Below are positions 17,352 through 27,900 of a DNA stretch of 64,000 nucleotides, one piece after another. Source of the DNA: a virus; IMG/VR virus record IMGVR_UViG_3300026130_000003, positions 1 through 64,000 of that record; one strand, written 5' to 3'. Below the pieces are notes generated by a model. That model was given only the letters and a program-made list of their open reading frames with translations. It was not told where the DNA came from and did no database searches. Position 1 is the first letter of the stretch. Each line of letters opens with the position of its first letter. A program made the translations under genes and the position numbers.

Positions 17352-17716
17352 TACTTGTCAAAAACCTGTTTGATGTTCCTTGATGATTCTAGTTGTTTAA
17401 GTTCTTCGTATGCTTGTGCCATAACAGTATCGTATATGGTTTTTGCTTTTTCCAACGATTCCTCAACATCTGGTATCAGTATCGGATTACGGTTGTTGTC
17501 AAGCATGATAAGCGAATCTTCGCCATGTTGTAGAGCAAAGCACAGGAAGTTTAAGAATTCAGTTGTAACTGAAAAGGTTCCGCCATTGACGCTGTACACC
17601 AATCTATTGTCTATTTTAAGTTTGATATTCTCTTTTGCTAAATTGTATGAATACATTGCATTGGCAAAATCGAATGCTGAATCTAGTGTTTCTTGTTTTG
17701 TTTCGATATCATTCAC
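17351..17716 (-). CDS. Unknown 121-residue protein with regulated start
   Basis: A small, mainly helical acidic protein (MNDIETKQETLDSAFDFANAM...) with a central HGEDSLIMLDNNRNPILIP strand pair. I do not recognise the family. It starts at GTG 17716, 9 nt after GGAG. That Shine-Dalgarno forms one arm of a perfect 11-bp inverted repeat, and a sigma70-like promoter lies between the arms (see those entries). Expression may therefore differ between transcripts starting locally and read-through transcripts from the fibre genes upstream. Adjacent genes are fibre proteins on one side and glycosyltransferases on the other. Confidence 0.65.
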   Translation of the reverse strand: MNDIETKQETLDSAFDFANAMYSYNLAKENIKLKIDNRLVYSVNGGTFSVTTEFLNFLCFALQHGEDSLIMLDNNRNPILIPDVEESLEKAKTIYDTVMAQAYEELKQLESSRNIKQVFDK

Positions 17717-17722
17717 AAATAA

Positions 17723-17760
17723 GGTCTCCTTTTAGTATATTTTAACACAAAAAGGAGACC
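17723..17760 (-). promoter_or_regulatory. Perfect inverted repeat covering the ribosome-binding site
   Basis: GGTCTCCTTTT (17760-17750 on the minus strand) pairs perfectly with AAAAGGAGACC (17733-17723) across a 16-nt loop. The second arm is the Shine-Dalgarno of the 17351-17716 gene. No T-run follows on either strand, so it is not a simple terminator. In a read-through RNA the ribosome-binding site would be sequestered. Confidence 0.6.
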
Positions 17761-17768
17761 AATGTCAA
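17739..17768 (-). promoter_or_regulatory. Sigma70 promoter overlapping the RBS hairpin
   Basis: TTGACA (17768-17763, perfect), 18-bp spacer, TAAAAT (17744-17739, 5 of 6). The predicted start near 17732 lies between the two hairpin arms. RNA from this promoter would lack the upstream arm and expose the ribosome-binding site. Confidence 0.5.
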
Positions 17769-17769
17769 A

Positions 17770-18573
17770 TTAAATATTAATGTTTGGATTCTGTGAGTCT
17801 ATGATATCTTTAATGTCTTGTAGCATCCAACGAGTAGATGTTAGTTGTGGAAGTAGCAAATCGTCTACTATTTTTAACAACGCAACATCCATTTGAACAT
17901 TACCAGATAAACTCGCAGTAGAACTCTCAGGATCCAAATCTTGTTTGAGTTGTACTGCTTGGTCAATTGCTGCCTCTAGACCTATGAATGTTTCAGTCAC
18001 GGTAGAACCCGGGTTCAACGGATCAGGCACTTGTCTAGTTGTTCCGCCTAATGCTTCACCTATATATGTACTAATACCATCAAAAATAGTATGTGCGGCA
18101 AGTTGTGTAGTATTTAGTTCTGTTTGAAGATTGTTTGCTTGCGTTTCCAATGCCGCAATGGATTGCTCATTTGATGTTATACGATTATCAAATGTGTTTA
18201 CATTTGCAACGGCATTTGCCAAATCAGCCAATGCAATTTCATGTGCTATCAACACTGACTCTGCGTTGGCAACTCTTTGGTCAACTTCTTCTATTCGTGC
18301 AGCAATGTTCGCAACATTATCCGGGCTCACTAGAAGCATTTCTGCTTGTAGTGTTGTAACATCACTTTGAAGTGTGTCAATATCGCTTTCTGCGGCAATC
18401 AACCTGTTGTCGATATCTTCAACGTATACGTTTGTAACAGTTGCCAATGCTCTAAAGTTGTTATCCATTTCTTCATGTAGAAGTTCACGAGGACCGACAG
18501 CGGTCACATTAACTGTTGGATCACTAGGAGCAAGTTTAACCGTTATGTCTTTTCTTGGGTAATTTGTACTCAT
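17770..18573 (-). CDS. Coiled-coil tail fibre-type protein
   Basis: A 267-residue protein with a short N-terminal beta-rich part (DITVKLAPSDPTVNVTAVG) followed by long heptad repeats (NRLIAAESDIDTLQSDVTTL, DQRVANAESVLIAHEIAL, NEQSIAALETQANNLQTEL), as expected for a trimeric fibre shaft or chaperone-like virion component. It follows the 889-residue structural gene by 5 bp and starts after AAGGAATAAAATTT. It may be a short fibre or connector; no receptor-binding tip is evident. Confidence 0.5.
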   Translation of the reverse strand: MSTNYPRKDITVKLAPSDPTVNVTAVGPRELLHEEMDNNFRALATVTNVYVEDIDNRLIAAESDIDTLQSDVTTLQAEMLLVSPDNVANIAARIEEVDQRVANAESVLIAHEIALADLANAVANVNTFDNRITSNEQSIAALETQANNLQTELNTTQLAAHTIFDGISTYIGEALGGTTRQVPDPLNPGSTVTETFIGLEAAIDQAVQLKQDLDPESSTASLSGNVQMDVALLKIVDDLLLPQLTSTRWMLQDIKDIIDSQNPNINI

Positions 18574-18578
18574 AAATT

Positions 18579-21248
18579 TTATTCCTTAATATATTTACCG
18601 TTAGCGGCTTCGTCAACATACTCTTCTGTTTTCCAGATGTATGGACCATAGTATCTTTCTGGTGGGTATTCAGTAATGTCTACATACATAGGCGCGTTAC
18701 CACCAAATGGCGTGCCTGTACAAGGAGCAGTGCTCTCTCGTGAAATATCTCTACGATGACCAAACAAAGCAGTGAATTGTCCTGCTACATAGTCAGAAAC
18801 TTCTTCAGATGTTAAACTATTTACATAGCCGCCTTGAGCGTTAGGATCAGTTTGTGTATTGTCGTTCGGGAACAATGCTGCCAAATCGTCAAACTCTTCA
18901 CCGAAATGCCACCCACTGTCTACTTCGGCAGCGTCATATCCATCCAAAGCATAGAATGTACCTTCGTATGGGATAAACTCTTCTGCTTCATAACGGTCTA
19001 CTAGCATTAGTTTAATGTCAACTGAAGCGTAAACATCATTGCGCATTGCCATAACAATGAATTCATTATTTTCATATCCTGGGAATGCTGTCGTACTGTA
19101 ACGATATACGGTCTGATAGAAATTCTTCAATCCACTGTATCCGACACCAGGAGAACCAACAAAGTTAATACTGCGTGTTTCAAAGTAGTCCATTGTTAAA
19201 CTTTCTACTTGTTGTAACATCCAAGACCATAACTGACTTTGTGTGTTTGGTTCAGGTTTTGATACCCATTCTGGATCATTAGGATTTAAGTTTTCATCAT
19301 AATCAAACAAATCAAACATCACATCTATACGTAATTGGCTACCGGCATTAAAGAAACCACTTCTCATTCGTTTACCTGAAATTTGATGTAGTGTAACATT
19401 AACATTTGTTACTTCCAAAGTTGTTTCATCCTTGACTACCTCAAGTTGTAAACCGAATGTAATTGAGAATTGATTCGATGTTATATCCGATTGTAATTCA
19501 GCAAGAGTAGGTGAGGTAGAAGCATACACATCCCCATCTATATTATAAAGATAGATTGGATAAGCGTTTTCTAAATCGTCAGCCTTATCAGGACCGCTGT
19601 ACAATCCCGAGAATACTGCTCCTTCAGAATTAGGAGTGCCAATAATTTCTAACCAATATTCAGGTTCATCAGACTCAACTATATCAGCAGGATGCGTTGG
19701 CATTATATTCAATCTGTCCTTGAAGTCAATCGTATTCATTGGGTCAGTGTTAGAAAAGAAGTTATTAGAACCTATATCAATAGAGTCTTCTACAACCTCA
19801 ACTGTGCCATTATTCATCGTATGCGATTGTCTAGCATGTAATATAACTTGGTCTCGTGATAAGGATTGTGCATCGTATCCGAATCTTGCTGATACTTCAA
19901 ATGTTTCTAGTCCAGTCCAGTATCTTGGATCGGGATCATTAATTGTGCCTACTGCCGTTACACCGCCAACTGATATTGTGTATGTTTCTGGACCAGAGTC
20001 TTTCAAACTGTCAAACGGATTAGTTGTTTCAAATCCGATTCTCTCTCTTACACCTTGTACTATAATTTCAAAGTTGAGTACTCCTTCAGGTATAAGTAAA
20101 GTTCCCGCCGTTGCGTCCCATTCTACTTTATTCGTAAAGTGTATGTCATCAGGAGAATAATCAATGTACGGTTCAGCGGGATCAATCCCAGAAGGTGATA
20201 TAGAGAATGGTATAGTTCTTGCACCATCCGTCTGATAGTAATATGTTTGCGAATCTAGTCTTACTACATGTGTTATAGGTTCACCTTCTAATCTTTCTAC
20301 ACTTGTTACTGAGGCTACTTGTGTAAACTCTACAGGAGCAACATAAGGACCGCCGTTACCAGTAACACCATCAATCGTAAATGTATACGCACTAGCAGGT
20401 TGATAGTTAACAAACGTAACTGTAAACACTGAAATTCCAGGCGGTACATTAATCACACCTGAACCATAAGTTACTCCATCAGAACACTCTACTGTACCAG
20501 TAAATCCTGAAGGCAATGTCATTGGATACTGCCTAGTGTTGAATGCGTGTTTAGTCATTTCAACGGTGTGCGCCATATTGATAGACTGTAAATTACGCCA
20601 GTCAGTATATTCCCAACCATCATTGTATGTTGTTTCGAATACTTGAGCACCAGTCGAGTCGTAAACAGGATTACCATCGTCACCTAAAACTGGATCACCG
20701 ACTGTCCACATAACCTCATGTGGCGGAGGACTAGGAATGGGTTCTTCATATTGTTTTACTGACACCCCGTTAGATATTGATGAAACTTCGATGGGTGTAA
20801 TAGAGTCCAAGTATATTTGCCAAACTCGAACACCTTCGCCCCAAATATTATCTTTCCACGGCGTAAGTACGCTAGGGTCAACTACCAAACGATTTTCAGC
20901 AAGTTTGTTTATATACTCAACAATTACTTTTACGAAATTGATTACGTCAGCAGGGTCAGGGAATCTAGGATCATTAGTGTCAATAGGCATTTCACTAGGC
21001 AAGCCTTGGTGAACACGAACTTGTTCCATTACACACAGTAGTCTATCCCAAGCGTCACGGTCAACAATTGAACCTGGTTCTAGTAACGGAATCAGCAAAT
21101 GCCTTTGCGCATAACCGTAACTGTCGTCAGGTATTGTACCGTCCATGTTCCAACCGCCTGGACCGACAATATTATTCAAATCTGTCGCCCAGTCGTTGTA
21201 CATGTGCCAGGTAATCTTGTTACCTATAAGTTTATATGATTGTGGCAT
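18579..21248 (-). CDS. Baseplate/fibre structural protein, 889 residues
   Basis: A large virion protein. The N-terminal ~170 residues are helical (MPQSYKLIGNKITWHMYNDW...). Several beta-rich Ig-like or lectin-like modules follow (for example residues ~215-300 and ~430-500, with VSVGG/ITVGG-like strands). The C-terminus contains a DYVAGQFTALFGHRRDISR segment. No enzymatic motif is visible. Its position directly after the 21263-21931 gene and the giant wedge-like gene suggests a distal baseplate or fibre-attachment component comparable in role to T4 gp9-gp11. I cannot assign one. Confidence 0.5.
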   Translation of the reverse strand: MPQSYKLIGNKITWHMYNDWATDLNNIVGPGGWNMDGTIPDDSYGYAQRHLLIPLLEPGSIVDRDAWDRLLCVMEQVRVHQGLPSEMPIDTNDPRFPDPADVINFVKVIVEYINKLAENRLVVDPSVLTPWKDNIWGEGVRVWQIYLDSITPIEVSSISNGVSVKQYEEPIPSPPPHEVMWTVGDPVLGDDGNPVYDSTGAQVFETTYNDGWEYTDWRNLQSINMAHTVEMTKHAFNTRQYPMTLPSGFTGTVECSDGVTYGSGVINVPPGISVFTVTFVNYQPASAYTFTIDGVTGNGGPYVAPVEFTQVASVTSVERLEGEPITHVVRLDSQTYYYQTDGARTIPFSISPSGIDPAEPYIDYSPDDIHFTNKVEWDATAGTLLIPEGVLNFEIIVQGVRERIGFETTNPFDSLKDSGPETYTISVGGVTAVGTINDPDPRYWTGLETFEVSARFGYDAQSLSRDQVILHARQSHTMNNGTVEVVEDSIDIGSNNFFSNTDPMNTIDFKDRLNIMPTHPADIVESDEPEYWLEIIGTPNSEGAVFSGLYSGPDKADDLENAYPIYLYNIDGDVYASTSPTLAELQSDITSNQFSITFGLQLEVVKDETTLEVTNVNVTLHQISGKRMRSGFFNAGSQLRIDVMFDLFDYDENLNPNDPEWVSKPEPNTQSQLWSWMLQQVESLTMDYFETRSINFVGSPGVGYSGLKNFYQTVYRYSTTAFPGYENNEFIVMAMRNDVYASVDIKLMLVDRYEAEEFIPYEGTFYALDGYDAAEVDSGWHFGEEFDDLAALFPNDNTQTDPNAQGGYVNSLTSEEVSDYVAGQFTALFGHRRDISRESTAPCTGTPFGGNAPMYVDITEYPPERYYGPYIWKTEEYVDEAANGKYIKE

Positions 21249-21262
21249 CCCGCTTTGTTACC

Positions 21263-21931
21263 TTAGTTTATTTGTATTGTTAGTGTGTACTCCACCTTGA
21301 TGTTTCTGTTTGCTGGTAATAGAATAGGGTGGAATGTTACATGAGTTACCATAAGAGACTTGTCTAAATCTATTTCGCCATTAGTGGTGACACCTGAAAT
21401 TAGAGCAATTTCATCAAATGTGTAAGTTTCAACTTCTGGTCCTGTAGACGAGTCTGTTTCAGGTGTTACAACACCGGTATATTCTTCTATTCTATCATGG
21501 TCCATATCAACTGTAAAGACTAATTTAGATGTATTAGCAGGAATAATTTCTTGAGCGCCAGTATTTGTATCAATGATTTGACCAGGATAAAATACTTCAT
21601 TCTCTGTTTGTTGATAGTAAACAGGAGAATACAATGCTGAGTTGGATGCACTAATTGGTAGACCATCATATACACCTGACACACGAGGTGAACGATAACT
21701 TATTGTAGTAGTGGACGTTGAACCGCCATTACCAAAACCCATCCATGTAATTGCAGGGGTCGCGCCACCCGGGTTTATGTTCGTGGGTTGGTCAGCAAGT
21801 GCTGATGCAATAATGTATGCCATATTACCTGGATGTATGGCATTCTTTTTCTTCAGCAGTACTTTGCCTGTATCTTTATCGGTGATTTTTACTTGACCGA
21901 TAATCTGTGTTTTCATTTTGTCTTGTAACAT
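21263..21931 (-). CDS. Baseplate/tail structural protein, 222 residues
   Basis: A beta-rich protein beginning MLQDKMKTQIIGQVKITDKDTGKVLLKKKNAIHPGNMAYIIA. A 'tag, then NAIHPGNMA' opening is common in phage tail or baseplate accessory proteins. Acidic loops and a strand-rich C-terminus (HVTFHPILLPANRNIKVEYT) follow. ATG 21931 follows GGTGG; an internal ATG at codon 6 is an alternative. It has its own late promoter overlapping the 3' end of the giant gene. The precise role is unknown. Confidence 0.5.
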   Translation of the reverse strand: MLQDKMKTQIIGQVKITDKDTGKVLLKKKNAIHPGNMAYIIASALADQPTNINPGGATPAITWMGFGNGGSTSTTTISYRSPRVSGVYDGLPISASNSALYSPVYYQQTENEVFYPGQIIDTNTGAQEIIPANTSKLVFTVDMDHDRIEEYTGVVTPETDSSTGPEVETYTFDEIALISGVTTNGEIDLDKSLMVTHVTFHPILLPANRNIKVEYTLTIQIN

Positions 21932-21975
21932 TGTATTTTTTCCACCATTAAATGTTGTTAAATATCTCTATCTTC

Positions 21976-21984
21976 TATTTATCT
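21976..21984 (-). promoter_or_regulatory. Late promoter (AGATAAATA) before the 21931 gene
   Basis: AGATAAATA on the minus strand, immediately after the stop of the 3491-residue gene. The predicted start is near 21970, giving a leader of about 40 nt. This splits the baseplate cluster into at least two late units. Confidence 0.5.
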
Positions 21985-21985
21985 T

Positions 21986-24900
21986 TTAAATCGTATAGTA
22001 TCTTATAACTAAATTACGATATTCTGTTTCCATTAGACCTGAATACGAACTACCATCTCCGTTAGAGAAATTGATCCTATCTGATGGCACAAGTGATACC
22101 TCATCGATCCACAAATCCACAATGTTTCCGGTGTCTGCATTCTTAAGAATAAGTTCCATGTGAGTACTGTCGATTCTCCTTGCCACAAGTTTCATCCACT
22201 GACCGATGACAACTTTTGATCCTACAAACTTCCCATTAATTCTCGGACGTTGTTGTGAATCAACTAATCGCTCTCTCATTGGGTTTAAACCTAAAAATCC
22301 ATTTAAACTCAACGATCCCGCATCGCCGATACCATCGTTTGTAACACGGAATTCTACTTCGGCGTATGTAATATATCTATCTTCATTAAAAAGTAATGTA
22401 AGTGCCGAAGGAGAACCATTATCATTTATTGACAGAACCGTTCCATCTGTCGAATATTGCGAAGTATTATATGATGCATAATCGTCAAGAGTAACCCACC
22501 AATCTTCTTGTTGTGTAATTACTTGATTTGCTTCGGCATTTTGTATTCGCAAACTACCATATGCACCGCCAGTTGTACTGTAATTACTTTCTGCGTATGC
22601 ATTTGATATTCTCAATTTGGTTGGTGTCGAACTAAATTGCTGTATGAAATCATACTGATACGCATTATTACCGTCCGGAACTGTTCTGAAATATAACGCA
22701 TCATTTTCTATAAACCAATATCCGTTAACATTCGGGTATGTTCCTGTGTCTCCACTGTGAACAAGATTGGCTAGATCAGGGCCGTGATATATTCTACTCT
22801 TGAATGTTGCACTAAACATTTGTCGGGCTGCGCCCACTACATTATCGTTTGAATCTAAAAACTCATAATCAATTCTGTGTTCATCGCCCGTCCAATTAGC
22901 ATTTCTTCCGCCTATTAGATAAATCCAATCAGGATCTATATCAATTGTTGTAGTTCCTGTTTGATCCACTCGTGCTGGGAGTGGTGGTGCTTTATCGTAC
23001 AACCAGACATGATTAATATTACGGTCTAGTATAGGTTTGAAATCTATGTCATAATTCGGGTGATTAGTATCTGTCGGGTCAGCAACGTCACTTGAAGGAG
23101 AAACTGCCCAAACATAAGCAAGATAACCTTGAAGATCATCCATACTTGATGATGATGACCCTGATGACGGTACATTACTAGTTAAAGTAATACCAGTTAA
23201 TCCGCTCTTTGATTGTGGGAAATTATAATCGTCACGGAATACATAAACGGTATCACCACTAGCAATTTCACGATACAAGTTTGTAAACTCCGCTCGCTTA
23301 TTAATGGTCAATACATTTCCGTCTAATGTCTTGTACGACATAAATTCAGTATGTGTGCCATTGTTAATAGCGATAATAACACGGTCTTGCTCAGACGCAT
23401 TACGGAATATAGAACCGTCCGCTACTGTTAATTTATCACCAGTGAAATCAGTAACCGTAGTAACACCATTAACTATCATGCGAAATGCACGTCCCCAATT
23501 ATCATATACTTGGAATTCTAATATATCACCAGAACCACTGTCTGAAATTGTATTGAAAACTGATTCTTTGATATGTGTTGGCATCATGCCTTCAGGGAGA
23601 CCATCGGCTTCACTTGTATACTCATCTATTACACGTAGCAAAGAACCGCCTTCATGTTCATTATCAGTATCAAAATCTGCGTTACCATCTACTCGGTATT
23701 CTTCATATCGACTTTCACGTAGAACAAGTTGTACATGCTCTCCTATCTCAGGTAAGAATGATTTACCGTTGTATGAACCGTCAAATGGCATGTCTTCTTC
23801 ACGTACACCTTCAGTGTTAAAGATAATATCATCCCCTACTATTTTGTAGTATTCTGGGCGAAGTTTGTACATGTGTCGGATGCTAACACCGTCATTCTGA
23901 TACTGCGATTCAATTGTGTTAATTTGTGTTACTTCGTAACTTCTAGTAACTGTAATTTCATCATCTATCGCTGGAGCAGTAACGAATGTAATGGTATGGG
24001 CGTTGTAGTCCACTGTGTAATCTCTATCCAACACAAGCGTAGTTTCTTGTCCGGATTTTATCTTAACTTGTGTCACAACATTAGAATTTGCAGCAATCGA
24101 AATAGTAGCACTTCCATCACTCACAAAAGTTTCTTCAACACGATGAACTTCATAATCACGGTGTTCTTCTTCAACATATATATCAATCTCATGCCCAACA
24201 AGTGATGACTTTTCAAAGTATGACATGAAATTTTCTATCACGTACGGATTTGAAGCAGTGTATTCTTCTTCTATTACAAAATCAGCAACTTCGTACCAAC
24301 CATAATACATGTCGATATCCATATGATGACTGTCATCAATTGATGCTGTGATATCATCTTGTAGTGTGTACTTACTTTCTATATCGCGAATCTTAACATG
24401 GTAAGGTTTTGTCTCGTTGAAGTAATCAATCATATCTTGATAACTATCACGCTGGTATACCGCATGTTGAGCAAGTGGACGGTAGTTGAATATCAAGTCT
24501 ATGTAACTTGTTTTAACTATATCAGTCGCCTCTTGTTCTTCAGTCATACGGTAGTTAATCATTTCAATTGCCATTTCTTTTAACATATCATGTGTAGCGT
24601 AGTACTCCATCATAGTAAAGAATTCTAGTAATTGAATGCCAGTAAAGTTTTCGTAGTAACTTTGTGGATTGCCACTTGGAGCACGGTCAAAGTCAATGCC
24701 CATAGCAGAATCAGTACGATGAACAATTTGTAGGTTACCGTTAAATTCAACAAAGTATTCATCAATCCCATCTTCTTGAACTTTAAATGAAATTACACCT
24801 TGATTGTACAAGTCAATCATATCAAAGGATCTCAAACGAGATAGGTATTGATACTTAGGAGGTTCGATAAATTCTTCGGTTATTGCCCAAGGTTTCAGAT

Positions 24901-27900
24901 AGAATATAGAGTCTTCCACTGTGATATAATTTTCACGAGTAGGTGCGAATCTGTCAATGAATGTGAACTTGAACATATCATCGAACAAACTAGCAAAGTT
25001 TCTTCTTGCTATAAATGGATCGTAGAAGAAATTATTTTCTAGAGGTTTTACTTTGTATATTCGAACTACATCACCAGCAACATAATCACTTGAGTAATTC
25101 AACGTAACCATATCGCCATCTATAACAAAATTGTTAGGCTCTACTATGGCATTGTTCACTGTAATTACAAGTGTGTCGTAATCTGCGCTAGTAATGAAGT
25201 CATATGTAAATTCTATACCGTCAAACCCGTTGTCAATATCACCTTGTGACATTTCAACTGCTACGGAGTCAACGATTTCAATATTTGCTAAATTGTTTTT
25301 AACAATATCAATTATAACATCAGTTTCAGCATTATCAAGCAATTCTGAAATTAGTCGCCATTCAGTATGCAGACCGCCTTTCACATCAACTAGGTCGTAA
25401 TGTAAATCATATTTTACACTACTGTCACCAGTAAAATCATTTTTATGGTTAGTCAATACAATGGTATTACCGTCAATTGGGAAGAACTTGTATGATGTAT
25501 CGTTGTTCACCAACATACGGCGGATATCGTCTACCCTAATATTTCCAGTGTCTTCTTCGAATGCTTCCCAGAAGTAGTACTTGGTAATAGTCTTACCTTT
25601 AACAATATCAAAGTATGTATACTCATTGTAATCCGTCACGTAATCAGGTAGAATGGTAGCGGAAGACCAACGTTTTATTACAATTTGTGAACCTGGAACT
25701 AGACGGCCCCAATTTCTTCTGGCAAAACTTTGGTCTATGTTGCCCAGACGATCACCATAGTCGTTGTAACGATAGTATCTAACTAAGTTAGTGTCCCACC
25801 AAATTTCCCCTACATGTTCTTCATACCATGTATCTTTGTTTGATGTTTCATATTCATATTTTGCAGGGTCTTCCCAAGTAATAAACTTAATATGTTTACC
25901 AATTTCACCTTGGAATTTGCCATTCAATGGATCATATATATGATATCTCTGAATATTACCTGTCCCATCAGTTGTGACTACTCGTTTAACAAGGTCAGTG
26001 TCAACTCTTTCTGATTGTAGTGCAACTGTTGTTACGTTACCTTCTTCTGTGCGGAACAATACTGCCCAACGGTTAGTCGTGTAGTTATCTGCCCAAATGT
26101 AACTTGAACTATTCAAACCTAAATTAGTGTAGAATTCGTTGAAGTTGACACCGTTGTATCCAGGAGTGAAACGAACTGATTTCCAGCGCATAATCTTAAA
26201 GTTAGGGTCTGATTTAGCACTTGTATAATCACGTACTAGACCGATAGAATCTAGTATTTGTTGTGATGTACCGTCAAATGTGATAGCAATATCATCTGAT
26301 GTGAATATCATTCTTCCATCAGACGATACGGATACTGACACACCGACACCCGCAGCATTAATTAAGTCACGCATTACATACGCATCAACGATGCCTCCAC
26401 CGACAGGCGGAGTATAGATGCCTGGTGATATACCAAGGTCAGTCAATGCTGAACCCGATACGTTTGTTACGTCAACTTGTGCATTAGGCGATACAATGTT
26501 TATTACACCAGTCGATGTATTAAAATATGCTTCAGCAATAGCAGTATTGTTTGAGAATACAGCATTAATGTTTTCAACGATTTGTTCATAACCATATTTT
26601 TCAATATCCCCAGTGAAACCTAAACTTTCTAATGTACCTGTGTTAACATTAGATAATTGTATCTTAGGACCTTCTTTATAAATTTCGATGTAGTTACCAG
26701 AAACTACCGAAGCGGTAACTCCAGTTATACTAGCACTATTAATTTGGTTAACCACACTACTGCGAGTAGGTTCTTGAATCGTATTATATGTTCCTGCTGT
26801 AATACCTAGTATAGTAAGAGCGTTACCTGAAATCGTCATTGTAGGATTACCAGATTCTATAACTAATCTGTTACTTGAATCAGTGTAAGACGTTACGTTG
26901 GTAACACTTGAAGTAATGTCACTGGCAATATCTTCAAATTTAGTTCTGCGATACAGACTAGAACTTGTAAATCCAAATCCTGTAGATCCCACAATACTGC
27001 CTAACATTTCAAGATACGCACCGTCAGATTCTACAACCAAATAACCACCACCATTGATAGATGCTGATACTGCAAATCCAGCAGCATTTATACCATCAGC
27101 AATATCTTGTGGTGTAATTACGTTAGCCGGAGCATAGTCAGCAATATCGTAAGTTATTACGTTTCCGTTAATTGTAATTTGCTGAGTAGTTGTAAAGTCT
27201 GCTGGTATGTTAGTAGCCGTAGCAATTACCGGGCCTACTGTGACAGTGGTACCATCTATAGTGATTGTTCTATTGTTAGGAACGTTTGTTGTTTCAGTCG
27301 CAGTTGAAGTTAATCGTATAGAAGATATGCTTGCCGGCTGAATAGTAATAGTCACACCGTCAATTTGGAATGATTCCCCTACTGATGGAGCAAATGCGCC
27401 AACACTTGTAACAGTTAAACCGTCAAAAGTAATATTAGTAGTTGAATTCAGTAGTGAACCGCTTTCGTTGCGAACAGCAATACTTATTTGGTCATTCTTC
27501 TTGACAAATGGTATTGTTCTACTTCCTTCTATTAAAATTTGTACTTGAGCATTTGACTCGGTATATGTCACTGGTGTACCATTGATATACAAATTATCGC
27601 CTTCAGCAAATATAGGGAAAGATACAGAACCTATCGCTTCAACTCCGGTACCTTCAGTTGATGGTGACAATATAGAGTTAGAAGTCGTAGAATCAATTTC
27701 CACAGTAAGAGGCTCATAGTTAGTCTCGAATACTAGGTATTTGTAGCCCGAAGAAACTACACCGTCTTCTACAAGGTAGTAATAACTATTGATTTCTGGT
27801 TCAATGCCATTATCTACAATTCGCAAATATACCGGTTCAGATGTATTAACCTTATTTGTTAAAATTACATACAACTGTCCATCTTGTGTTTCCCCCACGA

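Noticed and set aside
17734-17739. TATACT as the -10 of the RBS-hairpin promoter
   Set aside because: The spacer to TTGACA would be 23 bp; TAAAAT at 18 bp is the better fit.
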